A DNA stretch of 64,000 nt, from the NCBI RefSeq assembly GCF_003688915.1, contig NZ_REFU01000001.1, forward strand, positions 744,001-808,000, written 5' to 3'. Of this stretch, positions 1 to 7,496 are shown one piece after another. The notes under the pieces were generated by a model that worked only from the letters and a program-made list of their open reading frames with translations, made no database searches and was not told where the DNA came from. Position 1 is the stretch's first letter. Each line of letters opens with the position of its first letter. The DNA is from Rhodococcus sp. SBT000017. GTDB taxonomy: Bacteria; Actinomycetota; Actinomycetes; Mycobacteriales; Mycobacteriaceae. Made by a program: the position numbers and the translations under genes.

Positions 1-1611
1 GAGCCGACGATGAATGCGGACGGTTCGGTCGAGCTGATACCAGAAGTCAAGGAAGCACTCGATGTCTATGCGTCGGCGGGCCTGATCGCCGGGCAGTTCG
101 ACGAGTCGATCGGCGGCATGCAACTGCCCGCGACCGTCTCCCGGGCAGCGATGGCGTTCTTCCAGGCCGCCAACGCTGGGACCTCCTCGTACCCGTTTCT
201 CACCATGGCCAACGCCAACCTGATCGCGACGTACGGCACGCCGGATCAGGTGCGAGACTACGTCCGGCCCATGCTGGACGGGCGCTGGTTCGGAACCATG
301 TGTCTGTCGGAGCCGCAGGCCGGATCGTCACTGGCGGACATCACGACCAAGGCGGTACCGCAGGACGACGGAAGCTTTCGTATCACCGGTACGAAGATGT
401 GGATTTCGGGTGGAGATCACGAACTCACCGAGAACATCGTTCACCTGGTGCTCGCGAAGACGCCGGGCGGACCGCCGGGGGTCAAGGGAATCTCCCTGTT
501 CATCGTTCCCAAATTCCTTCCGAATGGCGACGGCGGTACGGGCGAGCGCAACGACATCGTGTTGACCGGCCTCAATCACAAGATGGGCAACCGCGGCACC
601 ACCAACACTCTGCTGGCCTTCGGCGACGGAACCCACTCTCCCGGTGGGCAACCCGGAGCAGTCGGCTTCCTCGTCGCCGAGGAGAACCGCGGACTGTCGT
701 ACATGTTCCACATGATGAACGAAGCCCGGATCGGCGTCGGATTCCTCGCGATCGCCCTCGGCTACGTCGGTTACCTGAAGTCGGTGGAGTATGCGAAGAC
801 CCGTACTCAGGGTCGACCACTCGGTGCCAAGGACCCGGCTGCGCCTGCGGTCGCGCTGATCGAACACGCCGACGTTCGTCGAATGTTGTTGGCGCAGAAG
901 TCCTACGTCGAGGGAGCGCTGGCGCTCGGACTCTACTGTTCGCGTCTGGTCGATCATCAGGACTCGGCGTCCGACGATGCCGAAGCTGCGCGATCGACAC
1001 TGCTGCTCGACGTACTGACGCCCATCGCCAAGAGTTGGCCGTCGCAGTGGTGCCTCGAAGCCAACAGTTTGGCCATTCAGGTGCACGGCGGTTACGGATA
1101 CACCCGCGACTACGACGTCGAGCAGCACTACCGCGACAATCGCCTGAATCCCATTCACGAGGGCACACACGGTATTCAAGGTTTGGATCTGCTCGGGCGC
1201 AAGGTGATCATGCAGGGCGGCGCGGGATTGGCTCTGCTGGCCGAACACATCGCGGAGACAGTCGATCGGGCGCACGCAGCGGACGGTGACGCTGCTCGGT
1301 ACGCGGACGAACTGCACGCGCGCGTCGGCAGAATCGTCGAGGTCACTGCTGCAGTGTGGGGTACCGGCGATGCCGCTGTGGCGTTGGCGAACTCCACGGC
1401 CTACCTCGAGGCGATGGGGCACACGGTCATCGCCTGGATGTGGCTAGAGCAGTTGCTGGCCGTCGGCACTAAAGCCGGAGACTTCTACGACGGAAAGCGT
1501 TCTGCAGCAAAGTATTTCTACGTCTACGAGTTGCCGAAGGTGGACGTCCAGCTCGACCTGTTGGCGAGACTGGACCGCACGACCCTCGATATGTCACCCG
1601 CTTGGTTCTGA
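1..1611 (+). CDS. Acyl-CoA dehydrogenase, 5' end cut by the window
   Basis: Flavin-dependent alpha,beta-dehydrogenation of an acyl-CoA in fatty-acid or related beta-oxidation. The frame is open back to base 1, so the first ATG at base 10 is probably internal and some 60-80 N-terminal residues are missing compared with the usual ~600-residue subfamily. Counting from that ATG, the middle-domain motif EPQAGSSLADI and the WISGGDHE strand are present, and HEGTHGIQ near residue 384 carries the likely catalytic Glu (family position RxxxIxEGTxxIQ). The long region after it matches the extra C-terminal domain of the large FadE class. An SDR gene follows 25 bases downstream, so the two are probably co-transcribed. 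Substrate chain length cannot be read. Confidence 0.92.
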   Translation, partial: EPTMNADGSVELIPEVKEALDVYASAGLIAGQFDESIGGMQLPATVSRAAMAFFQAANAGTSSYPFLTMANANLIATYGTPDQVRDYVRPMLDGRWFGTMCLSEPQAGSSLADITTKAVPQDDGSFRITGTKMWISGGDHELTENIVHLVLAKTPGGPPGVKGISLFIVPKFLPNGDGGTGERNDIVLTGLNHKMGNRGTTNTLLAFGDGTHSPGGQPGAVGFLVAEENRGLSYMFHMMNEARIGVGFLAIALGYVGYLKSVEYAKTRTQGRPLGAKDPAAPAVALIEHADVRRMLLAQKSYVEGALALGLYCSRLVDHQDSASDDAEAARSTLLLDVLTPIAKSWPSQWCLEANSLAIQVHGGYGYTRDYDVEQHYRDNRLNPIHEGTHGIQGLDLLGRKVIMQGGAGLALLAEHIAETVDRAHAADGDAARYADELHARVGRIVEVTAAVWGTGDAAVALANSTAYLEAMGHTVIAWMWLEQLLAVGTKAGDFYDGKRSAAKYFYVYELPKVDVQLDLLARLDRTTLDMSPAWF

Positions 1612-1636
1612 GTCGAGTACAAGGAGATTCATCAAC

Positions 1637-2398
1637 ATGTCGATCTTGGACAAATTTCGCCTGGACGGTCGCGTCGTCATCGTCACCGGTGCATCCTCGG
1701 GACTGGGCGTGGCATTCGCCAAAGCAGCCGCCGAGGCAGGAGCGGATGTGGTGCTCGCCGCACGGCGAGTGGACAAGTTGGCGCAGACCGCCGAGTTGAT
1801 CGACAGCGTCGGAGGGCGCTCGATCACAGTAGCCACCGACGTGGTCGACCCGGATCAGTGCACCGCGATGGTCGAGGCCGCGGTGACGGAGTTCGGAAAG
1901 GTCGACGTTCTCATCAACAATGCCGGAGTCGGCACGGCCTACCCCGCAACCCGTGAGACGCCCGAGCAGTTCCGCTCGGTGATCGACATCAACTTGAACG
2001 GGTCGTACTGGGCAGCCCAGGCCTGTGGACGGGTGATGGCACCCGGCAGTTCGATCGTGAACATCTCCAGCATTCTGGGGCTGACCACCGCAGGCCTTCC
2101 GCAAGCGGCCTACAGTGCCAGCAAGGCAGCCATCATCGGCCTCACCCGCGATCTCGCGCAGCAATGGGGCGCTCGAAAAGGCATCAGGGTCAACGCTATT
2201 GCGCCGGGTTTCTTCCAGAGCGAGATGACGGACTCGTATCAGCCGGGATATCTCGACTCGATGGCTCCGCGAATGATTCTCGGACGCAAGGGCGATCCCG
2301 AAGAACTGGCCGCAACCGCGATCTGGCTCGCCTCGGACGCCGGGGGATACGTGACGGGTCAGACCATCGCGGTCGACGGCGGGATCACGATCACCTGA
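1637..2398 (+). CDS. SDR family NAD(P)-dependent oxidoreductase
   Basis: A classical 253-residue short-chain dehydrogenase/reductase with a Rossmann fold. The cofactor loop TGASSGLG lies near residue 18, NNAG near residue 94, the catalytic Ser in NISSI and the Tyr/Lys pair in YSASKAA near residue 157. The C-terminus GGYVTGQTIAVDGG is typical of FabG-like members. AAGGAG eight or so bases before the ATG supports the start. It follows the acyl-CoA dehydrogenase closely and probably acts in the same acyl-CoA pathway, for example as a 3-hydroxyacyl-CoA or alcohol dehydrogenase; that role is inferred from position only. Confidence 0.93.
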   Translation: MSILDKFRLDGRVVIVTGASSGLGVAFAKAAAEAGADVVLAARRVDKLAQTAELIDSVGGRSITVATDVVDPDQCTAMVEAAVTEFGKVDVLINNAGVGTAYPATRETPEQFRSVIDINLNGSYWAAQACGRVMAPGSSIVNISSILGLTTAGLPQAAYSASKAAIIGLTRDLAQQWGARKGIRVNAIAPGFFQSEMTDSYQPGYLDSMAPRMILGRKGDPEELAATAIWLASDAGGYVTGQTIAVDGGITIT

Positions 2399-2401
2399 CG
2401 G

Positions 2402-3667
2402 TTATCCCTCGACGGCCGCCACGGCGATGCCCTCGCGGATCAGTCTGCGCGCAACCACCAGCGAGTCGTCGGTGTCGAGTCCGGGCAGCGCATCCAGGCG
2501 GCACGGAGCGCCCTTCATCAGGGACTCGATCGCGTCGGCGCACTGAGACGGCAGCGTGACCGTTTTGTTCCGAAGAACCATCGATACGCCGTCTCTCGTG
2601 TGCGCGATCCGCGCGAACATGCCGGGCCGAAGTCGGATCGAATCCTCGCCCCGCAACGCTCCCATCGCGGCGACGCTCGCCAGTGGGCGCACCGGTTCCG
2701 GTCGGACGAGGTCGTCGTGACGATCTGCGACGCATTCGGCGAGTCGACGTACCGCGTCGGGGTCTCGGTCGATCTCGTCGAGCGCGGCGCGCATGGCGTC
2801 CATAACTCGGCGTACATGCGGAACGATGGACTCCGGGTCGGAGTGGTCGAGTCCGGCAGGGAGGGGAGCACGCAGACTCTCGACGTCGCCGAGCGACTTC
2901 AGCACATGGTGGGCGAGGTCGTAGTCGTTGTACGACGCGACGCCGATGGTCAAGTGCACGGTGGTGTCGCCGAGCGCCTGCGCCGAATGGATCCACCCAC
3001 GCGGAAGATAGAGCACATCGCCGGGCTCGAGGACGATGTCCAGTTCGGGAGTGTTCGATGCGTGGTCTTCGACGGCCGATCGTCGATCCGACCACGGTTG
3101 ATTGTTGAGCGGATGCACGTGCACCGGTGAGTGAATGCTCCACCGCTTCGTCCCCGCGATCTGCACGACGAACACATCGTGCACATCGTAGTGCGGTGAA
3201 AAGCCTTGGGACGCAGCAGGTGTGACGTACGAATTCACCTGCACCGGATGGCCCAGCTCGCGAACGAGATCGCCGACGAAGTGAATCAGCGGCGGCCACA
3301 GTCGATGCAGGCCCTGAAGTACCAGCGTATTTCCGGCTGCAAAGGCTGCCAGCACCGCTGCGGAGTCGACCTGGTCCGTCACCTCGGCACCGAACCCGCC
3401 GGATGCCGTGAACTGCGACTTGTCCAGCAGCCGGCCGTCCTTGGCCATGCGCACGAACGGGGTTCGTACACCGCGTTCGGCTATCAGCTCGTCGACCGCG
3501 TCGAGCGTCATCAGATCGTCGAACGAGTCCGACAGATCAGCTGATCTGGTCAGCTTGGGAGCAACGCCCCAGAACCGATCTGCGAAGGTCCCGAGATCGA
3601 TACCGGTCAGACGACGGAGCGCGGACCGGTTTCCCGATCCGCGCTCGCCGCTCGGCTCAGTGCTCAA
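2402..3667 (-). CDS. JmjC/cupin_4-type iron(II), 2-oxoglutarate oxygenase
   Basis: A 421-residue cupin-like protein of the ROX/YcfD class, whose known members hydroxylate proteins. The metal triad can be read as H159-x-D161 (in SPHYDVHD) and H227 (in LPRGWIHSAQ). K174 in GTKRW is a candidate 2-oxoglutarate ligand. The ~170-residue C-terminal part would hold the dimerisation and winged-helix region of that class. The start is a TTG whose last two bases are the first two of the TGA ending the upstream repeat-peptide gene (TTGA overlap), and no other in-frame start fits as well, so translation of the two is coupled. A substrate in the repeat peptide is inferred. A ribosomal-protein hydroxylase is the alternative; its usual partner genes are absent here. 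Confidence 0.85.
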   Translation of the reverse strand: MSTEPSGERGSGNRSALRRLTGIDLGTFADRFWGVAPKLTRSADLSDSFDDLMTLDAVDELIAERGVRTPFVRMAKDGRLLDKSQFTASGGFGAEVTDQVDSAAVLAAFAAGNTLVLQGLHRLWPPLIHFVGDLVRELGHPVQVNSYVTPAASQGFSPHYDVHDVFVVQIAGTKRWSIHSPVHVHPLNNQPWSDRRSAVEDHASNTPELDIVLEPGDVLYLPRGWIHSAQALGDTTVHLTIGVASYNDYDLAHHVLKSLGDVESLRAPLPAGLDHSDPESIVPHVRRVMDAMRAALDEIDRDPDAVRRLAECVADRHDDLVRPEPVRPLASVAAMGALRGEDSIRLRPGMFARIAHTRDGVSMVLRNKTVTLPSQCADAIESLMKGAPCRLDALPGLDTDDSLVVARRLIREGIAVAAVEG

Positions 3668-3921
3668 GCGGTGCCGTCCGCACCGCCGTCGTGCCCGTTG
3701 GGGTTGGATCCGCCGTCGGCGGGTCCTTCGCCTGCTCCGGCGGGGCCGTCTGCTCCGCCGTCATGGCCATCGGGGTTGGATCCGCCGTCGGCGGGTCCTT
3801 CACCGGCTCCGGCGGGGCCGTCTGCTCCGCCGTCATGACCACCGGGGTTCGATCCGCCGTCAGCGGGTCCTTCGCCTGCGGCTCCGCCCGTGGTGGTGAT
3901 GTCGTCGTCGTTGATGCTCAT
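3664..3921 (-). CDS. 85-residue repeat peptide, putative modified-peptide precursor
   Basis: A small Gly/Asp-rich protein I do not recognise. After a 15-residue head (MSINDDDITTTGGAA) come three near-identical units at residues 16-39, 40-63 and 64-85, each containing GEGPADGGSNP, one variable residue (Gly, Asp, then Asn), then GHDGGADG. Units one and two end in PAGA and the last in TA. There is no signal peptide, Cys or aromatic residue. A Shine-Dalgarno sequence AAGGAC lies just before the ATG, which fixes the start over an upstream in-frame ATG. The stop codon overlaps the start of the JmjC-like oxygenase. A repeated short core coupled to one modifying enzyme is the layout of a multi-core RiPP precursor; that identity is inference. 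The alternative is an intrinsically disordered low-complexity protein. Confidence 0.7.
   Translation of the reverse strand: MSINDDDITTTGGAAGEGPADGGSNPGGHDGGADGPAGAGEGPADGGSNPDGHDGGADGPAGAGEGPADGGSNPNGHDGGADGTA
3667..3876 (-). repeat. Three tandem 72-bp coding repeats
   Basis: In-frame tandem repeats inside the small peptide gene: 3876-3805, 3804-3733 and 3732-3667 (the last shortened to 66 bases). The repeats are similar at DNA level but differ at several third positions, so the peptide sequence looks conserved by selection and not merely by recent duplication. Confidence 0.85.
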
Positions 3922-3992
3922 CGAAGTCCTTCCGGTCGTGGAGGTTCGTGTGCTCGCGCAGCGCGAGAACATCGGAGGTATTGACGCAAACT

Positions 3993-4007
3993 CTGTTTCT
4001 CAAACAG
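3993..4007. promoter_or_regulatory. Short perfect inverted repeat upstream of the repeat-peptide gene
   Basis: CTGTTT, a 3-base spacer, then AAACAG, located about 70 bases before the repeat-peptide start and just after the stop of the small upstream ORF. It could be an operator, or the base of a weak hairpin; no T-run follows on the minus strand. The role is unproven. Confidence 0.3.
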
Positions 4008-4024
4008 CAGTCGTGCCGCAAATC

Positions 4025-4183
4025 TCAGGCAGAATCGTCGGCGATCTCGGGCGCGTTCTCCCGCGTCGCCATCCCGCCTCCGCCGCCGCCGTCCACGGGT
4101 CCTGGTCGGCCGCCCTTCGGCGTGTCCGATGCCTTCTCGGACTCAGTCGGGTTTTCGTCGTCGGTGTTCTTCTCACGTCCCAT
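4025..4183 (-). CDS. Small acidic hydrophilic peptide (52 aa), hypothetical
   Basis: Reads MGREKNTDDENPTESEKASD, then a Gly/Pro-rich middle with six consecutive Gly, then MATRENAPEIADDSA. No domain is recognised. There is no Shine-Dalgarno sequence, but a TACTGT element (4190-4195) ends six bases before the ATG, the spacing expected of a leaderless transcript, which is common in this group. It lies about 100 bases upstream of the repeat-peptide gene on the same strand and divergent from idi. It might belong to the same unit or be a stand-alone small protein. Frame bias is only modest, so it could be spurious. Confidence 0.4.
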   Translation of the reverse strand: MGREKNTDDENPTESEKASDTPKGGRPGPVDGGGGGGMATRENAPEIADDSA

Positions 4184-4227
4184 GGTTCGACAGTAGACCG
4201 CCACGCAGGCCGTGGGACCATGGAACG

Positions 4228-4836
4228 ATGGATCGATCCCGAGCGCAGCACGTGGTGCTGCTCGACGACGAAGGCCGTGCCGTCGGCACGCATGACAAGA
4301 CCACCGTCCACACGCTGGACACGCCACTTCACCTGGCATTTTCCAGCTACGTGGTGAGATCGGACGGCGCTGTTCTTCTCACCCGCAGAGCGTCGAGCAA
4401 GACGACGTGGCCAGGGGTGCTGACCAACACGTGTTGTGGCCACCCGGCTCCCGGCGAGAAGCTCGACGACGCCGTGCTGCGACGAATCGGGGAAGAACTC
4501 GGCCTGCGTGCGGAAACCGCCGAGTTGGTACTGCCGCACTTCCGATACCGGGCCGTCATGGACAACGGAATCGTGGAGAACGAGATATGTCCCGTGTACC
4601 GCGTGAGAGTCGACGAGCACGCGACACTCGATCCGGATCCGGCCGAGGTGGACGAGACACGATGGGTGTCGTGGCGTGAGTTCTCCGCGGGGGTGCTGGG
4701 CGGCACCATCGACGTATCGCCCTGGTGCCGAACGCAGGTGGAGCAGTTGACCGCTCTGGCCGACGAGCCATTCGGCTGGCCTGCGTCGCCGGACGATCTG
4801 CTCCCACCCGCCGCCCGGCCTGCCGATACCCGCTGA
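4228..4836 (+). CDS. idi: Isopentenyl-diphosphate delta-isomerase, type I
   Basis: Interconverts isopentenyl and dimethylallyl diphosphate for isoprenoid synthesis (menaquinone, carotenoids, polyprenyl carriers). This 202-residue Nudix-fold enzyme has LHLAFSSYV near the start of the fold, the active-site Cys segment TNTCCGHP and the acidic motif VENEICPVYRV with its catalytic Glu. The start at ATG 4228 (MDRSRAQHVVLL) fits family length; an earlier in-frame ATG at 4129 would add 33 residues with no homology character and overlap the divergent small ORF. A second Nudix gene follows 27 bases downstream. Confidence 0.93.
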   Translation: MDRSRAQHVVLLDDEGRAVGTHDKTTVHTLDTPLHLAFSSYVVRSDGAVLLTRRASSKTTWPGVLTNTCCGHPAPGEKLDDAVLRRIGEELGLRAETAELVLPHFRYRAVMDNGIVENEICPVYRVRVDEHATLDPDPAEVDETRWVSWREFSAGVLGGTIDVSPWCRTQVEQLTALADEPFGWPASPDDLLPPAARPADTR

Positions 4837-4863
4837 TCTCGCCGGGCCTCTAGGGTTCGTACT

Positions 4864-5499
4864 GTGACTGTCGACGATTCCGGTAGGCCGAACGAGGACC
4901 TGCTCGATCGAGTCTCCGTCGCGCGCGAACTCGCCCGTTTCTCCCATCGCACCGCCGAATCCGACGGACTGCGCGCCGCTGCCGTCGCCGTTGCGGTCGG
5001 TGGACTGCCGGGGGACAGGCGCATGCTCCTGACGAGGAGGCCGGATCGGTTGCGCGCGCATCCGGGCCAGTACGCGTTGCCCGGCGGCGGTGTGGACCCG
5101 GGCGAATCCACGATGCAGGCCTGTCTGCGGGAATTGGCCGAGGAGTTGGGGATTCGAGCCGATGAGTCCGACGTGCTCGGTAGGTTGGACGACTACGTCA
5201 CTCGATCCGGGTACGTCATCACTCCGTTCGTGGTGTGGGTCGGCGACTACTCGTCCACCTTGCTCCCCAGTGCGGACGAGGTGGCCGAAGTGTTCGAGGT
5301 GACGGTCGACGAACTCGACGTCGACGCCCAATTCGTGTCGATCCCCGAATCGACGCGTCCGGTCATTCGGTGGCCGTACCGAACCGGGGCCATCCATGCT
5401 CCTACCGGCGCGATCGTCCACCAGTTTCGTGAAGTGGCATTGCACGGTCGACACACCCGAGTCGCGGACTTCGAGCAGCCGGTGTTCGCGTGGCGCTAA
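4864..5499 (+). CDS. Nudix hydrolase, CoA pyrophosphatase-like
   Basis: A 211-residue Nudix hydrolase. The Nudix box reads GGGVDPGEST...RELAEELGI near residues 76-98. It is preceded by LLTRRPDRLRAHPGQYALPGG, which fits the CoA-diphosphatase signature LLTxRxxxLRxHxGQxxxPGG, so hydrolysis of CoA or acyl-CoA to a phosphopantetheine derivative plus 3',5'-ADP is likely. The start codon is GTG. It sits between idi and the pgsA-type gene, facing the same way. Confidence 0.85.
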   Translation: MTVDDSGRPNEDLLDRVSVARELARFSHRTAESDGLRAAAVAVAVGGLPGDRRMLLTRRPDRLRAHPGQYALPGGGVDPGESTMQACLRELAEELGIRADESDVLGRLDDYVTRSGYVITPFVVWVGDYSSTLLPSADEVAEVFEVTVDELDVDAQFVSIPESTRPVIRWPYRTGAIHAPTGAIVHQFREVALHGRHTRVADFEQPVFAWR

Positions 5500-5560
5500 C
5501 GTGGCCGCAAGCCCCGGTGGGCAGACTGCGACGAGCAGGACGAGAAGGAGGTGATCGCCG

Positions 5561-6163
5561 ATGACGAACAACCATGAGCTCGAGGTGTCGGATCGCATCG
5601 CGACCATTCCCAACTTGCTCAGCGCAGTCCGGCTGTTGGGCGTTCCGCTGTTCCTCTATCTCATGCTTGGCCCCGAGGCCGACGGGTGGGCGTTGGTGAT
5701 ATTGCTCGTCAGCGGTGGAACCGATTGGCTCGACGGCAAATTGGCTCGCATGCTCGGCCAGGCATCGAAGCTCGGTGCCATCCTCGATCCACTGGTCGAT
5801 CGGCTCTACGTCGTCAGCACTCTGGTGGCGTTCGTTCTGCGCGGCATCATTCCCTGGTGGGTTGCAGCGATACTCATCGGGCGCGACGCCGTACTCGGAT
5901 TGACGATGTTCGTCTACCGCCGCAGGTCCCTCCCGCCTCCGGACGTCATCTACCTCGGCAAGGCCGCCACGTTCGTGGTGATGATCGCGTTGCCGGTCCT
6001 GCTCGTATCGGCCGGCAGCAATTCGGTGGCCGACGCCGCAGGACCGCTCGGATACGCGTTGCTGATCTGGGGTACGGCGTTGTACACCTGGACCGGTCTG
6101 CTGTACCTCGGCAAAGCGATCGCTGTCGCCAGGGCAGTCGATCCGACAGTGGCCGGCACCTGA
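5561..6163 (+). CDS. CDP-alcohol phosphatidyltransferase (PgsA2-like)
   Basis: An integral membrane enzyme (200 residues, about five or six hydrophobic segments) that transfers a phosphatidyl group from CDP-diacylglycerol to an alcohol. The family signature D-x2-D-G-x2-A-R-x8-G-x3-D-x3-D is complete from DWLDG to DPLVD near residues 52-77. AAGGAGGTGATC before the ATG is a strong ribosome binding site. Mycobacterial synteny identifies it with pgsA2 (Rv1822 position). Whether the product is phosphatidylglycerol phosphate, cardiolipin or another lipid cannot be told from the sequence. Confidence 0.9.
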   Translation: MTNNHELEVSDRIATIPNLLSAVRLLGVPLFLYLMLGPEADGWALVILLVSGGTDWLDGKLARMLGQASKLGAILDPLVDRLYVVSTLVAFVLRGIIPWWVAAILIGRDAVLGLTMFVYRRRSLPPPDVIYLGKAATFVVMIALPVLLVSAGSNSVADAAGPLGYALLIWGTALYTWTGLLYLGKAIAVARAVDPTVAGT

Positions 6164-6165
6164 CT

Positions 6166-6218
6166 GTGGAGCCTGCGGAACGACCAGGGCGGACAGGAGT
6201 GGAGCCTGCGGAACGACC
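6166..6218 (+). repeat. Direct repeat, 20 bp at a 33-bp period, at the DUF881 start
   Basis: GTGGAGCCTGCGGAACGACC occurs at 6166-6185 and again at 6199-6218, that is 11 codons apart and in frame. It makes the translation start ambiguous: each copy begins with a usable GTG. Confidence 0.85.
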
Positions 6219-7068
6219 GGGGACACAGGTCAGAAGGAATCCCGTCCCATCGCTGCTGACGTCGTTGCTGACCGACCATCTGGACCCGGGATACGGCGCA
6301 GCGGCCGCCGAACGTAGCGCGCTCCACACCCGCAAGCCGCGGGTGCCTGCGGCGCTCTGGTTGTTGGGCGGGGCCGTCGTCGTCGGGGTGATCTTCGGTA
6401 TCGCGTTCTCGCAACTGGCGTCCGGTGCCGCCGATGTCGACCGCGCGGGTGCCGACGCGTCGGCTGCGGTCCGAGCCGCACAGGATCGCAGCGCCGATTT
6501 GGAAGCAACGCAACAGGCACTGGCCGAACAGGTGTCCTCGGAGCGCGACAGAGCCCTTCAGTCCGATGTCTCGGGCAGTGCGCTGCTGGAGCGATTGAGT
6601 GCAGTCGAATCCGCCGCGGGCATCGATTCGGTGTCCGGCCCTGGGCTCTCTGTTGTCGTCACCGAACCGGCGGCCGAGGGCGACACGTCGGATCGGTCGG
6701 TTCGCCGGGGTTCGGGCGCAGCCGTACTCGATCGGGACATCGCTGCGATCGTCAATTCGTTGTGGGCGAGCGGTGCGGAGGCGGTGTCGGTGGACGGTAT
6801 TCGAGTCGGCCCGAACGTGACCATCCGGCAGGCAGGCGGGGCGATGCTGCTGGACAATCGCCCGATCGACTCGCCCTACGAGATCGACGCGATCGGGCCG
6901 CCGCAGCGCATTCAGGTCCAGTTCGTCGTCAGCGACGCCTATCTGCGGATGAGCACGGTGGCGCAGTTGTACGGCGTCGGATTCACGGTGCGTCCGGCTA
7001 CGAATCTCGAGTTCGGTCCCGCCGCTGTGAGAGAGTCGTTCGAGGCAGAGGAGGCAGGCCCACGATGA
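6166..7068 (+). CDS. DUF881 family membrane-anchored protein (first copy)
   Basis: About 300 residues: a short cytoplasmic N-terminus (SLLTSLLTDHLDPGYGAAA), one transmembrane helix (VPAALWLLGGAVVVGVIFGI), a coiled-coil-like stretch rich in Ala, Asp and Gln, then the DUF881 domain (GPGLSVVVTEPA...GAEAVSVDGIRVG...YEIDAIGPP). DUF881 is related to the Bacillus YlxW/YlxX proteins of the division region; its function is unknown. The start is uncertain. GTG 6166 is used here, but a 33-bp duplication repeats GTGGAGCCTGCGGAACGACC at 6199, offering a second GTG. The stop overlaps the next gene's ATG (ATGA). Confidence 0.85.
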   Translation: MEPAERPGRTGVEPAERPGTQVRRNPVPSLLTSLLTDHLDPGYGAAAAERSALHTRKPRVPAALWLLGGAVVVGVIFGIAFSQLASGAADVDRAGADASAAVRAAQDRSADLEATQQALAEQVSSERDRALQSDVSGSALLERLSAVESAAGIDSVSGPGLSVVVTEPAAEGDTSDRSVRRGSGAAVLDRDIAAIVNSLWASGAEAVSVDGIRVGPNVTIRQAGGAMLLDNRPIDSPYEIDAIGPPQRIQVQFVVSDAYLRMSTVAQLYGVGFTVRPATNLEFGPAAVRESFEAEEAGPR

Positions 7069-7493
7069 CGGAGCACGATCCACCGAGTGCCCTACCGGCC
7101 GAGTCCGAGGTGCAGGCGTCGACAGACGCGCCGATCACCCCCACCCACGGCGTCTACGCGCTCGCCGCGATCGCCGCGCTGATCATTGGGGTCGTCATCG
7201 GGACGGTCGCGGGTCCTCAGGTTCCCGCAGTGGTTGCTCCTTATCTGCCGATCGCCGTCGTGGCGGCGATCGACGCGGTGTTCGGCGGTGTTCGGGCTTT
7301 TCTCGACGGGATCTTCGACGCCAAGGTGTTCGTGATCTCGTTCGTCTTCAACGTTCTGGTCGCGGCCTTGATCGTGTGGCTCGGCGACCAGCTCGGGGTG
7401 GGGACCCAGCTGTCCACGGCAATCGTCGTCGTCCTCGGAATTCGCATCTTCGGCAACGCGGCCGCTCTGCGCAGACGTCTGTTCGGTGCCTAG
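7065..7493 (+). CDS. Small basic family protein (DUF1290)
   Basis: 142 residues with three or four transmembrane helices (YALAAIAALIIGVVIGTV, APYLPIAVVAAIDAVFGGVR, VFVISFVFNVLVAALIVWL, QLSTAIVVVLGIRIFGNAAALRRRLF). It matches the small basic protein of the DUF881-DUF1290-DUF881 cluster conserved in Actinobacteria (Rv1824 position). The ATG overlaps the preceding stop by ATGA, so it is translationally coupled and probably forms a membrane complex with the two DUF881 proteins. No enzymatic motif is visible. Confidence 0.88.
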   Translation: MTEHDPPSALPAESEVQASTDAPITPTHGVYALAAIAALIIGVVIGTVAGPQVPAVVAPYLPIAVVAAIDAVFGGVRAFLDGIFDAKVFVISFVFNVLVAALIVWLGDQLGVGTQLSTAIVVVLGIRIFGNAAALRRRLFGA

Positions 7494-7496
7494 GAA

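Noticed and set aside
3667..3876. Repeats considered as a CRISPR array or minisatellite
   Set aside because: Units are contiguous, in frame and without spacers. They code a conserved peptide unit and there are no cas genes.
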